This document shows positions 55,340-64,000 of a DNA stretch of 64,000 nucleotides, piece after piece. Numbering within the stretch: the first letter of the stretch is position 1; every line of letters begins with the position of its first letter. The position numbers and the translations under genes were made by a program. The DNA is from Linyphia triangularis (Eukaryota > Arthropoda > Arachnida > Araneae > Linyphiidae), in contig OZ021731.1 of NCBI GenBank assembly GCA_963978545.1, forward strand, positions 23,890,093-23,954,092, given 5' to 3'. The notes below the pieces were generated by a model, which had not been told where the DNA came from, did no database searches, and was given only the letters and a program-made list of their open reading frames with translations.

Positions 55340-55725
55340 GTTGAACGTTCAAACCAGTCAATGTACCTTTCGAAGAAATTTAAACTCTAAAAATAAAAAA
55401 AATAAAAAAATGTTTGGCTGTTAACATATCTTTAAATTTGCAACTTATTGTAATTGACAGCTTAACTTTAATTTTTATAAGCACTAATACGCAATATCAA
55501 ATATTTTAACACAATCCTAACATTATTTCGACTCAAGTTTCAACACTTGATTTGGTAAAAAATATTTGATATTACGTAATAGTGCTTTTGGAAATTCAAG
55601 TTAAGATGTCAATTACAATTAGTGGCAAATTTAAAGGTATTTAACTAGCAAACATTTTTTCCCCTTTTTAGAGTTTAAATTTCTTCAAAAAGGTACACAT
55701 TGATCGGTTTGTACGCTCAACTATC
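55340..55725. repeat. Long palindrome (~170-bp arms)
   Basis: Arms about 55340-55512 and 55557-55725, loop about 45 nt. Paired blocks: TTGAACGTTCAAACC/GGTTTGTACGCTCAA, AAATTTAAACTCTAAAAA/TTTAGAGTTTAAATTT, TTGTAATTGACAGCTTAAC/GTTAAGATGTCAATTACAA, AATATCAAATATTT/AAATATTTGATATT. The sequence just beyond the right arm (55715-55800) recurs at 63890-63990. Confidence 0.85.
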
Positions 55726-55794
55726 TACTTTCGCGGCACAATAACATTTAATCAGAGTGGGACCTACAGCTTTACGTGAATTCCGAACATTAAT

Positions 55795-55880
55795 GAACAT
55801 CCGTATTCGACTCGATCCCGGCACCTTAGTCATGCAAGGCCAAAGCGCTAATCAGACAGCCATCAGGTGGGCCTGCAGTA
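55795..55880 (-). repeat. tRNA-like repeat
   Basis: In reverse orientation: ATGGCTGTCTGATTAGCGC, then GGTGCCGGGATCGAGTCGAA, giving A-box-like and B-box-like sequence. It is adjacent to the right arm of the palindrome and probably part of the same retroposon-like unit. Confidence 0.4.
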
Positions 55881-56259
55881 TATAAACCATGGTATTTAAC
55901 CTGAGGAGCGATTCTCGTTTCCCATCCGAATTGATTTCTTTCCCTCTTTTTTCGAAAGATCCAACCTAGTAAGAAAATCAATATTTAGCTTGCGTTATAT
56001 CATCTTTTACTGCCATTTTTTAATGTGTTTTGAGTTGCCAAGAAATAACAATTTTTGGAAAAATACTTATTTTTTACATGTGAGTACCTGTATATGTTGT
56101 AGTACTTTTAAAGAAATTCATAGTATAACTTAAGATTACCATTATATATATACATTTTTTGTAAAATTGTATTAAATATTGTATTTTTTTAACTTCATTT
56201 TTATTAACAATTAAAAATTATGTAATTTTAAGAATGGTAAACATAAATATATTTCCAAT
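55881..56259. other. AT-rich spacer
   Basis: Nothing recognised. Confidence 0.5.
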
Positions 56260-56263
56260 TTAA

Positions 56264-56466
56264 CCCTTTGCACTCGAGAGGTGGCTCTCACTCACCACAT
56301 GATTGGATGCCGCAAATCGAGAGGACCACTAGATTTGATGCGGAAATTCGATGCAAGGCCAATGACTGTGTTTAGTTTCTTTGAAACGGATCTGTAACCT
56401 CAAGAATGCCAGAAACGTCTCGAGTTGCTGTTTCCTCCTTGCGAAAAAGGCTTTGAGTGCAAAAAG
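56264..56466 (+). mobile_element. piggyBac-like MITE, 203 bp
   Basis: Starts CCCTTTGCACTCGAGAGG after TTAA (56260-56263) and ends GAGTGCAAAAAG before TTAA (56467-56470). Inverted relative of 34108-34347 (shares GATGCGGAAATTCGATGCAAGG and AAACGTCTCGAGTTGCTG). Confidence 0.85.
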
Positions 56467-56470
56467 TTAA

Positions 56471-56854
56471 AATATTTTTATATATGTAATTAAAAGTTTA
56501 TTTAAGCGAAATTTTTCTTTGATTTTTGTTTAGTATTTTTTGAGTTTAAAATCAAAAAATTTAAGTTGTAAGATTCATATATCACATGATTGAATTTCGC
56601 TTTAACCGAGAATAAAATAATTATAAAAAGAATACAAATTATGTAAGTAAAACATAAGGTATCTATTTTTTTTCACTTTAATATAAAATATATTACACTA
56701 GTCATTATTTTATATAAAAAAAATATGTATTGCATTAACAATTTTTAAATAACATGTTAATAAATATCAACATTACCTTTAAGGTAATACATGTAATTTA
56801 ACAGTAATATTGCCCTAAAACATATTCAAAGATTTTATTAGCCAATAGTATAAT
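56471..56854. other. AT-rich spacer
   Basis: Nothing recognised. Confidence 0.5.
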
Positions 56855-56868
56855 CAAAAATGTCTTTC

Positions 56869-57040
56869 CAAACGGTATAGTGGTTAGCGTGCTAGCTTCT
56901 AGACCGCGAGGTTGCGGGTTCGAGTCCCGTGTTAGGCATGGGTGTTTGTAAATGTATGTTGGCTTGTCAAATGACGAATGTTTCGGCGCATTATAGCCCT
57001 CGTGTTGCTGACGGCGCCAGATAATCTGAAAACAACCAAC
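56869..57040 (+). mobile_element. tRNA-derived SINE, copy 7 (best preserved)
   Basis: 172 bp. Head CAAACGGTATAGTGGTTAGC, anticodon-loop-like TTCTAGACCGC, box B GGTTCGAGTCCCG, body ATGTATGTTGGCTTGTC, tail CAGATAATCTGAAAACAACC. A perfect 14-bp target duplication CAAAAATGTCTTTC lies at 56855-56868 and 57041-57054. The head most resembles an Asp/Glu-type tRNA (TATAGTGGTTAG). Transcription would be by RNA polymerase III from the internal A and B boxes; it needs a LINE's enzyme to move. Confidence 0.95.
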
Positions 57041-57089
57041 CAAAAATGTCTTTCGTTGAATATATGAACTTGTTAAGTGAATGTCAAAC

Positions 57090-57175
57090 GTAGTTTGGCA
57101 GATTTGTTACATTATTTCTATGAAACTTTGTTATCTTGTAACCCGAATGGTTATTATACTATATTTGGTTCTTCG
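57090..57175 (+). repeat. Fragment of dispersed repeat family X
   Basis: TTACATTATTTCTATGAAAC then TAACCCGAATGGTTATTATAC matches 11065-11125 with divergence. Confidence 0.55.
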
Positions 57176-57282
57176 GCGTGCGCGAACGTAGATGAAGGAA
57201 AAAAGAATGGTTTTTCCATCTGGTCGGAAATTTCTTCAACGATTTATTTTTTAGGAATTATCGAAAACTGTTTTAAGAATTT

Positions 57283-57316
<34 letters not shown>

Positions 57317-58254
57317 GGAATACTAGGGATTTTAGGATGAAAGCCCTTTTTGTAAATTTACCTGAACAAAATAAAGTTTCATTTACATTACAAAAATAAT
57401 TGTGTTGTTAATTAATTTATTTCAATGTGAAGCAGATGGAATTATACGATAAATTACTAAAACTGAACTAAAGTTGATTTAAAATGAAAAAATTCTTACA
57501 GAAAGCCATCTACTCAACCATCAAACAATAATCTCCCAACCTTGTTTCAAACTTAGAAAGCTGGCTGACACCCAAGTGTCAAACGAGCACCGATCCCATT
57601 TTCAATCACTCACTGGAATTCAATTACAAGTGAGAATGCAGTGAAGGCCCTCTAATCACTAGTGACACGTGATATTTCAAAGAACTTTATACGGAACGAT
57701 TGGTTATTGTCAGACACCTCCCAAAATGAAGACCACCCGTAGAGCTCGTTAACGCAATGCACGGGAGTTTATTGGGTTATATTTAGGAAAAAAAGATTCG
57801 GCGAGATTGATATTATCCCGATTCCCTGATTCAAAGAAGGCTAAACAATCTTCAAAGAGATGCAAATTAATAACACTGCTTACAACTAGTTAAAGTCTGA
57901 TGGTAACCAATGGCAAGAGGGGAGACAGTACTGCAGCTACTTAATTGACATTAGCTACATGTCTAGTAGAAATCGCTTATGAGCTAACTAGAACTTACTA
58001 TTAGATCAGTGTCTTAACGTCTGAAATGTTTTTGAAATGAAAGCCTGAACTAATTTCAGCATGTATTTGAGAAAATTTAAAATTTAGTTTACTTGTATTT
58101 CAATACTAAATTAAGGACTCTTGCTGGTTGTTGGCTAAAAATGGTTTTTTATTATTATTTTCATTGTTATTATTAGTATTATTATTAGAAAAGGGCGAAG
58201 TCTGGAGATAAGGAGTTAGTATGCAACGCATTAGCCAAATACTTCATAATTGTC
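57176..58254. other. Spacer
   Basis: T-run at 57291-57316. 57520-57780 is less AT-rich and unrecognised; it may be old unique sequence. No gene was supported. Confidence 0.4.
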
Positions 58255-58256
58255 TA

Positions 58257-58596
58257 AACTCCAACTTAACTTGACATCACTAGACGATAGATCTTCATCG
58301 TGCTCATAGACAATTAATGCATTTTAGAGGAGTGAAGACATAATTCTCGCCAAACCTTATAGCCTATTGTTCTCTACAGGGTTGCTGGGCTGAGTTTCCT
58401 AGCGTGATTTTTTCTTGTGCGACGGGAGAAGAATGAAAAGGGAATAGGGTGATACAGTATTCCTGTTCATCCCGTTTGTCGACCAAAAGGCTTTATGGTT
58501 TGGCGAGCATTATGCTTTCACGCCGCCAAAATGGATAAATTGCCTATGAGCACTGTGACGATCTACCGTCTAGTGATGTCAAGTTAAGTTGAAGTT
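58257..58596. mobile_element. 340-bp TA-flanked MITE
   Basis: The left end AACTCCAACTTAACTTGACA and its inverse at the right remain inverted for about 75 bp (CATCACTAGACG, GTGCTCATAG also paired). TA lies on both sides (58255-58256 and 58597-58598). Non-coding; a Tc1/mariner-type MITE is the likeliest class. Confidence 0.75.
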
Positions 58597-59999
58597 TAAT
58601 TATAGTCATGAAATTATGTTAATACTGTTGAAATTTTTTGTTTATTCTGTAAATCTCCTTGAGTTTACGAGAAACGCTACAAAAAATTTCCGAATTACAA
58701 TTTATCAATATTTGGATCGAAAAAATAATAAATATCTATGATTTAATCGGCATCGATTTTTTTAATTAAATATAGCTGGGATTGAGAGAATTGAATATTG
58801 ACTTGGGGAGCTTTTCAAAAATACATATTGGCTTAAAAGTTGACCTTTTTGTCATGCTTCTGTTTTGATGCTCCCCATATTACTTGTAAAACATTCTACA
58901 AACAAGTCGGATTGTGACATTCACTGTCCTAAGAAACTCCTTTTTCAAATGTTACTATTGTGATACATAATGTAAATCTACAAAGCATGAACATTTTGAT
59001 GACGATTAATTACCAGAATATCTCCTTATTAATGTTTACAGCAACTAATATACACCTTGCCAATTTATAGTTTTTCTTATGATTTCTTTTGGCCAACTTG
59101 GTGATAAGTTTTGTGACAAACTATTCATCATTTGAGATACGGCATGTGACTTTAGCAGTTGTAGTTTGTGAATATTGAATTTGGACGAACAGAGCGTGTT
59201 TATCAATGTAGTGTAAAAGCTAAAAGATGAACTTGGAATCATGCCCAGTAAGTTACAAAACTTTCAATAATACATTTAATAGTTTTTTCACACGAAATAA
59301 ATGTTTTGATTATAAGGTGAAATAACAAAGTACAGTTTTAAAGTAACTGGATTTTACTTTTTATATGTATCTTGACTACTCTAGGCATATAATTTCCTAT
59401 GTTTTGTTGCTGGGGTGGTAATATCGTGGATAGAGAATTACGGGAACATGCTCTTTACTTTACATTTTGAGACGGGTTGAATCGTACAACGCCGCGCCGG
59501 TCCCCAACTGTTTGAGTCCGTGTGTCACAGAGTACTTCAAGTGGACCATTATAATAAAAACTAGACGTTGGAAAAGCGTTCAAATTCCAATGTCATCAAA
59601 ATACTGGTTACTTCTCGTCAGCTTGAAAAGCTCTGTAAAATTACAAACGATAATTATTTTTACAAATTTCGTTAAGTTTGTGAGCTAGGCGACAATATCG
59701 ACGACAGACGTTGTGTTCAATATCCCCAGATTTTGATGTTAACTGTGACCCCGAACATACAAAAGAACATAGTCCTTGTATATTTGCTGATCATAACAGT
59801 GTAATATTAGTATAAGGGTGTGGAACATTGCAAAACAGTCAATTACGGTGAATAATTAATTTTGATATTTTCCTTTATTTTAAAAAAAAAGTGTACAGTT
59901 TAGCGATATTAATGGTGATAGTTATTACGTTGGCAAAAAAAAAAAAACACTGCGAAAATTACGATATTAACGATTTTTATCGATAAATATTACCTTATC
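58597..59999. other. AT-rich spacer
   Basis: A small GC-richer patch at 59475-59560 (AACGCCGCGCCGGTCCCC) lies within a 73-codon forward frame (59467-59688) without motifs. Nothing else was seen. Confidence 0.4.
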
Positions 60000-60530
60000 C
60001 ATTCTTGTAAGTGAAACATAAAAGAAAGTCGTTGATGAGTGATGCTCAAGGGAAGAGAACTCTGTGTTACAGGCATACGTTTTTCAACTTTTTACGCTTT
60101 TATTATATTTCATGGAAATTTCAGAGATGGGGACTTTAAGAGAACCTTAAAAGACATTATCACAGGGATTTCGATCAAAATTTTTCTAGATTTTTTTGTT
60201 TTGTTTGGCAACTACTGAAAAATGTAAATTTTCCAATGGTAGTTATCATATGCACACACGCTATTTTGACGAAAACGTTAATGGTTTTATGGTAACCACT
60301 AACAGATATGCAAAAATGGAAAGTGTTGGTCAATCGGGAGTTATACTGACCATGGACACACACAGAGAGATTTTTACAGACCACATTGTTTTAACTCAGC
60401 ACGTTCCAAAACGTGTATAAATAAGAAAAATAAAATAAAAAAAAATAATAATAAATAAGTATTTTTAGCCGAATGCCATACTTTCAATATCCTATGTTAA
60501 TAAATAGGTAATTGAAAATAAAAAGTTAAA
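60000..60530 (+). repeat. Dispersed ~600-bp repeat (family W), copy 3
   Basis: Same order as 26938-27545: GATGCTCAAGGGAAGAGAAC, GATTTCGATCAAAATTTTTC, TTTTGACGAAAACGTTAATG, GAGTTATACTGACC, ACACACACAGAGAG, GTTCCAAAACGTG. More diverged than the other two copies. Confidence 0.7.
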
Positions 60531-61408
60531 AATTCAATAATTTACTAGAGTACCGATTAAGAATGATTAGACGGTTGTACAGTACCCCCCCCCCCCCCAA
60601 AAAAAAGCAGAACGATGGCTATATCTTCGATTCTAATTATCGTAGAATCTTACGGTTTGCACCAAAATGTTTTGCTTACGATTTTCTATATATCTGATGC
60701 AATTTTTTTTTTCTTGAGGGACCGTTTACTAAGTAAAAGTAACGCTATCTTCGAAAATTTTAATACGAACCCTTATTTTTTATCATTTCATTCGATTCAG
60801 AATACATCATTTACCCTATATACCAAATTTCAATGCATTATGTTGAAAAACACGTCACTTATGAGCGAAAATATTTCGACCATTTTTTGACCGATCTTCA
60901 GGGAGAATTTCCATAAAACGAAAGGTATTTTTAATATTCTTCTTCACAGCGGGAGAAATCGAACGGTCAATGTGGCACGTTTCAGGAAGATAAAAAATAC
61001 AAGTATTAGTCTAAAATTGCATAGAAACTACTTCGATTTATAGTGTCATGTTTAAGATTAATACAGAAATAGCAAGTAAACGCAAAAGTAACATAATTTA
61101 TTTACAACATTAAAGATGTGCATTCTTCGCACGAAATAAATAAAATATCGAAAACTGTAATTGCAGAAATATAACGAATACTACTGATAATTAGAAAATT
61201 AATAAATATTAAATGTAGGCATTAGTAAACAGTATTTAGCAAAGCATGAATATTTTACAGAAATATTTCACTATAAACACAAATGCAACTAGATCGTTGA
61301 AATTATTTATAAAATGAAAAAGTCACATGATTCATTAAAATTTTTAAAGGATAACTTATTGAAATTGCTTAAAAAATGTTGTTTTAAATAAATGGAATTT
61401 AAGAAAGC

Positions 61409-61410
<2 letters not shown>
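60531..61410. other. AT-rich spacer
   Basis: C-run near 60587; a 91-codon frame at 60615-60890 with no motif. Nothing else was seen. Confidence 0.4.

Positions 61411-61453
<43 letters not shown>
61411..61453. repeat. Poly-A tract (~40 bases)
   Basis: Longest homopolymer of the window, just before the tandem pair and palindrome that follow. Confidence 0.9.
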
Positions 61454-61457
<4 letters not shown>

Positions 61458-61490
61458 GTTTACAGAAAAAATAATTAATAATTTAAAAAA

Positions 61491-61615
61491 CTAAAAAACA
61501 CGCTTTAATAGAAAATCAAACTAAAAAGTAGAAAATAATCAATAGATTAAAAAACTAAGAAACACGCTTTAATAGAAAAGTGAACTAAAAAGTAGAAGAT
61601 AATTTTAAATAAGTT
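61491..61615 (+). repeat. 64-bp tandem pair
   Basis: CTAAAAAACACGCTTTAATA at 61491 and CTAAGAAACACGCTTTAATA at 61555 begin two near-identical units. The second is the start of the palindrome's left arm. Confidence 0.85.
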
Positions 61616-61884
61616 TGAAATAAGAATAGAGTGATTAACAAGAAATATTTATTTTATCGTACAAAAGCGTGGGGTGCTTTTTAAGATATTTTCATAATGG
61701 CTCTACTTTTACCAATATCTGTCATTAAATATTTACAAAAATTGACATCAAGCACCCCACGCTTTTTTACGATAAAATAAATATTTCTTGTTAATCACTA
61801 TTCTTATTTCAAACTTATTTAAAAGTATCTTCTACTTTTTAGTTCACTTTCCTATTAAAGAGTGTTTCTTAGTTTTTAAACTAT
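61544..61884. repeat. Long palindrome (~135-bp arms)
   Basis: Arms 61544-61679 and 61750-61884, loop 70 nt. Pairing is nearly perfect in GTGATTAACAAGAAATATTT, ATTTTATCGTA, AAGCGTGGGGTGCTT and their inverses. No frame and no flanking duplication was noticed. Confidence 0.93.
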
Positions 61885-61959
61885 CGGTTATACGATAATT
61901 GAACGTTATGCGATTTTCCACACCTCTAGTTTACCTTGAATTAATCTTTGATAGTTTTC

Positions 61960-62600
61960 AAAAGTCGTCTACTATACGGTCCCTTAAAGTGAGCGTTTTT
62001 TACATTTTCTCTAAAAATTCGAGAACTAATAGTCAAAATGGAAAGAAAAAAATTATGGAGGGGTTTTAAACCATGGTAAATCTAATGAAAGCAAAAAACA
62101 TATATGTTTCTATTCAAAATTTTTTTTAATTGCTTTATTAATTAATAATTAATTATTAAAAAAGAAATTGATTCAAAAGCTGATTGCTATTTATGTTTGG
62201 CCATTTACAAACTACCTTTTGAAAAAAAGTTACTGAAATATATTAATTATTTAAGTATTTATGGCCAAAAAACCAACTTTTTTATTTAACATTAATTTAT
62301 CATTTTCTTTTTATTATTTAAATTACAAACCATTCATTAGAAAATTACGAATTTTTGTATTTCGCATTCTTTTTTAATGCTGAATCCAAATATGGAATAA
62401 TATTATGAGGTTGCTATTGAACTTTTTAAAGTTTGGTTCTGTTTTAATATGTAGATGACCCCTCATGATAAAAAAACTACATACAATTATTAAAAATTTT
62501 CACGATTTACAACGGTACCTTTTGTTTGTTATTTCAACAATTAGAACAAAAGAAATAGCATCGTTCTGTTTTTTTTTTTGTTTTTTTTTTGGGTACAGTA
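61960..62600 (+). repeat. Dispersed repeat family Z, copy 2
   Basis: Parallel to 14580-15260 (TTAATTAATAATTAATTATT, AAATATATTAATTATTTAAG, AATATTATGAGGTTGCTATT, AAAGTTTGGTTCTG, then a T-rich tract with GTTTTTTTTTT). Confidence 0.65.
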
Positions 62601-63889
62601 CCTATGCATCTTTTAATTTATTTTTTTCCACAAATCCTTAACATTTCGTTATTATGACTTCGTTATGTAAGACAGTTTTCATTGTTGGGGGAAGTGGTTT
62701 TTATACTCTTTAAAATCTTAAATATATTTTTTAAATCAAATTTTGGTTAAAGGGTTGTTGAGAATACCTGAAAAGATCTATCCGGTCGTTTGAGGCCATC
62801 ATTTCCAGACAAAACTTCAAATTGACATACTCGTGCGATTTATCAAATGAAAGGTCTGATACAAAAATACTGGAAGTTAATTGGCAATTCGTTAAGGCAA
62901 AACTCTAACTTTTGCCATTTATCAGTTTGAAAGTTTTTATTAAAGTTTTAGGATTGTATAAAATTAGTGAAGTACTTCAAAATTCGAACGAAAAAGTTAA
63001 TTATTTTCATTAAATTTTAGAAACTGTATGAGAAGTTCAATATCTTAAAGTGCAAATTAAAATATCAGATTAGAAGTTGATTATCGGTGGCAAGTTATCT
63101 CGCCAACTTCGCAAACATTTTGTTTAAGAGACCTTGGAATTGGCATGATTACTAATTACTAATTTATACAAATTACCTGTTCGAGATAGAATGATATTTA
63201 TCAAATTGACATTGGATAAAACAAATAATGATAAATACGAAGTTTTGATTCAGGTTTGAAATCACCTTCCTCTTTCCGGCTTCTTGGAAAATGTCTTGAT
63301 TGCCAACCTCAACAGAAACATATTTCAGACTCTAAATATTACCAAAGAATGGAAATAATTGGCATCTGGGCCTGATAAACTACAAAAAAGCATGTGCAGG
63401 TTTGATAGTTGACTAACAGTTACTTTAACAATCCTACTTGCTTTATAATTTTACTGGAAAGCCGATCAAAGCTCTAAAACTTGCATTCTCTGGATGCTAT
63501 TGGTGCTCTTTTAAAATGAATATCTTTTTTAGTCATTTCAAGTGATAGTGTTGCATACCTCTTGAAAGAACACACGTGCCACCCATAATATCGGAATCGT
63601 AACTTCACAGTGAAAAAATAATTTTATGTTATCTTTAGGGTACAGTATGCTTTTAAAAACATGCATTATAAAAAAAAAATCAATTTTCATTATAAAAACC
63701 CGTAGAAACTAAGTTTTTACCATAAACTCGTTATATGCATAGCTAATTTTTATGCGCTCTTGTAATTTATTTAAGTAATTAGATAGCAGATGCATAGTTT
63801 TTATGGTGTTAGACCACTACAGGAAATAAAAAACATCCATTCCTTGCCATTGATGTACTTCCTCCCCACTTAACTTGATAATACACTAG
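62601..63889. other. AT-rich spacer
   Basis: No frame, RNA gene or repeat relationship was recognised. Confidence 0.5.
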
Positions 63890-64000
63890 ACAAAGAGAAT
63901 GATTGCTTTGTACGTTCAACGACCCATTTTTATGCACAATAACGGTAAATCAGGCCGGAACTTGCAGCTTGATGTGTATTCCGAACTACAAAACTAATAT
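63890..64000 (+). repeat. Repeat shared with 55710-55800, cut by the window end
   Basis: TTGTACGTTCAACGACCCA, then GCACAATAACGGTAAATCAG, then GTATTCCGAAC matches the sequence at the right arm and edge of the 55-kb palindrome, in direct orientation. The tRNA-like part would lie beyond the window. Confidence 0.7.

Noticed and set aside
57077..57340. 87-codon frame as a gene
   Set aside because: It starts in a dispersed repeat fragment and ends in a T-run (poly-Phe).

Overview
The window is eukaryotic, strongly AT-rich, and carries no host gene that I can support. The repeat content (a Ty3-type LTR retrotransposon, Tc1/mariner-type, hAT-type and piggyBac-type DNA elements, a tRNA-derived SINE and a CpG-containing satellite) suits an arthropod nuclear genome. 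A spider or other arachnid is my guess from the general look of the repeats, not from a host gene. Almost every open frame is a chance frame of 60-130 codons. The real coding sequence belongs to transposable elements: one 764-codon retrotransposon frame and three transposase pseudogenes.

Layout. 1-912: end of a 91-bp satellite array with a two-unit (182-bp) higher-order pattern. 1498-3839: hAT-like element with 8-bp target duplication. 4530-5210: inverted-repeat (fold-back) repeat. 6096-9697: LTR retrotransposon with near-identical 466-bp LTRs, a fused gag-protease-integrase-tail frame and no reverse transcriptase. 11.3-13.1 kb: a segment with a diverged second copy at 20.5-21.5 kb; the first copy holds a 740-bp hAT-type MITE, the second holds SINE copies. 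16486-20117: Tc1/mariner-type element with about 500-bp inverted arms, split by a younger 1641-bp element with 61-bp TIRs and a 9-bp target duplication. 21834-22530: small TA-flanked element. 24915-26243: second fold-back mariner-type copy. 27635-32745: 5.1-kb element with inverted repeats of roughly 0.5-0.65 kb. 33.8-34.5 kb: two tRNA-like repeats with a TTAA-flanked MITE between them. 36632-38198: third mariner-type pseudo-element. 40.8-41.4 kb: tandem duplication interrupted by a 352-bp tRNA-like/LTR-like insert. 42.1-43.6 kb: array of about 148-bp units. 45.2-46.1 kb: fullest copy of an unclassified dispersed repeat. 47142-47896: solo LTR with a cluster of TTTGGCGA motifs. 48.6-57.1 kb: SINEs, a TTAA MITE and two long palindromes. 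58257-58596: TA-flanked MITE. 61544-61884: a third long palindrome.

Nothing here looks like a cooperating gene set. The interest lies in element biology: nesting order readable from target duplications and empty sites, defective elements that still moved, and repeated creation of fold-back derivatives.
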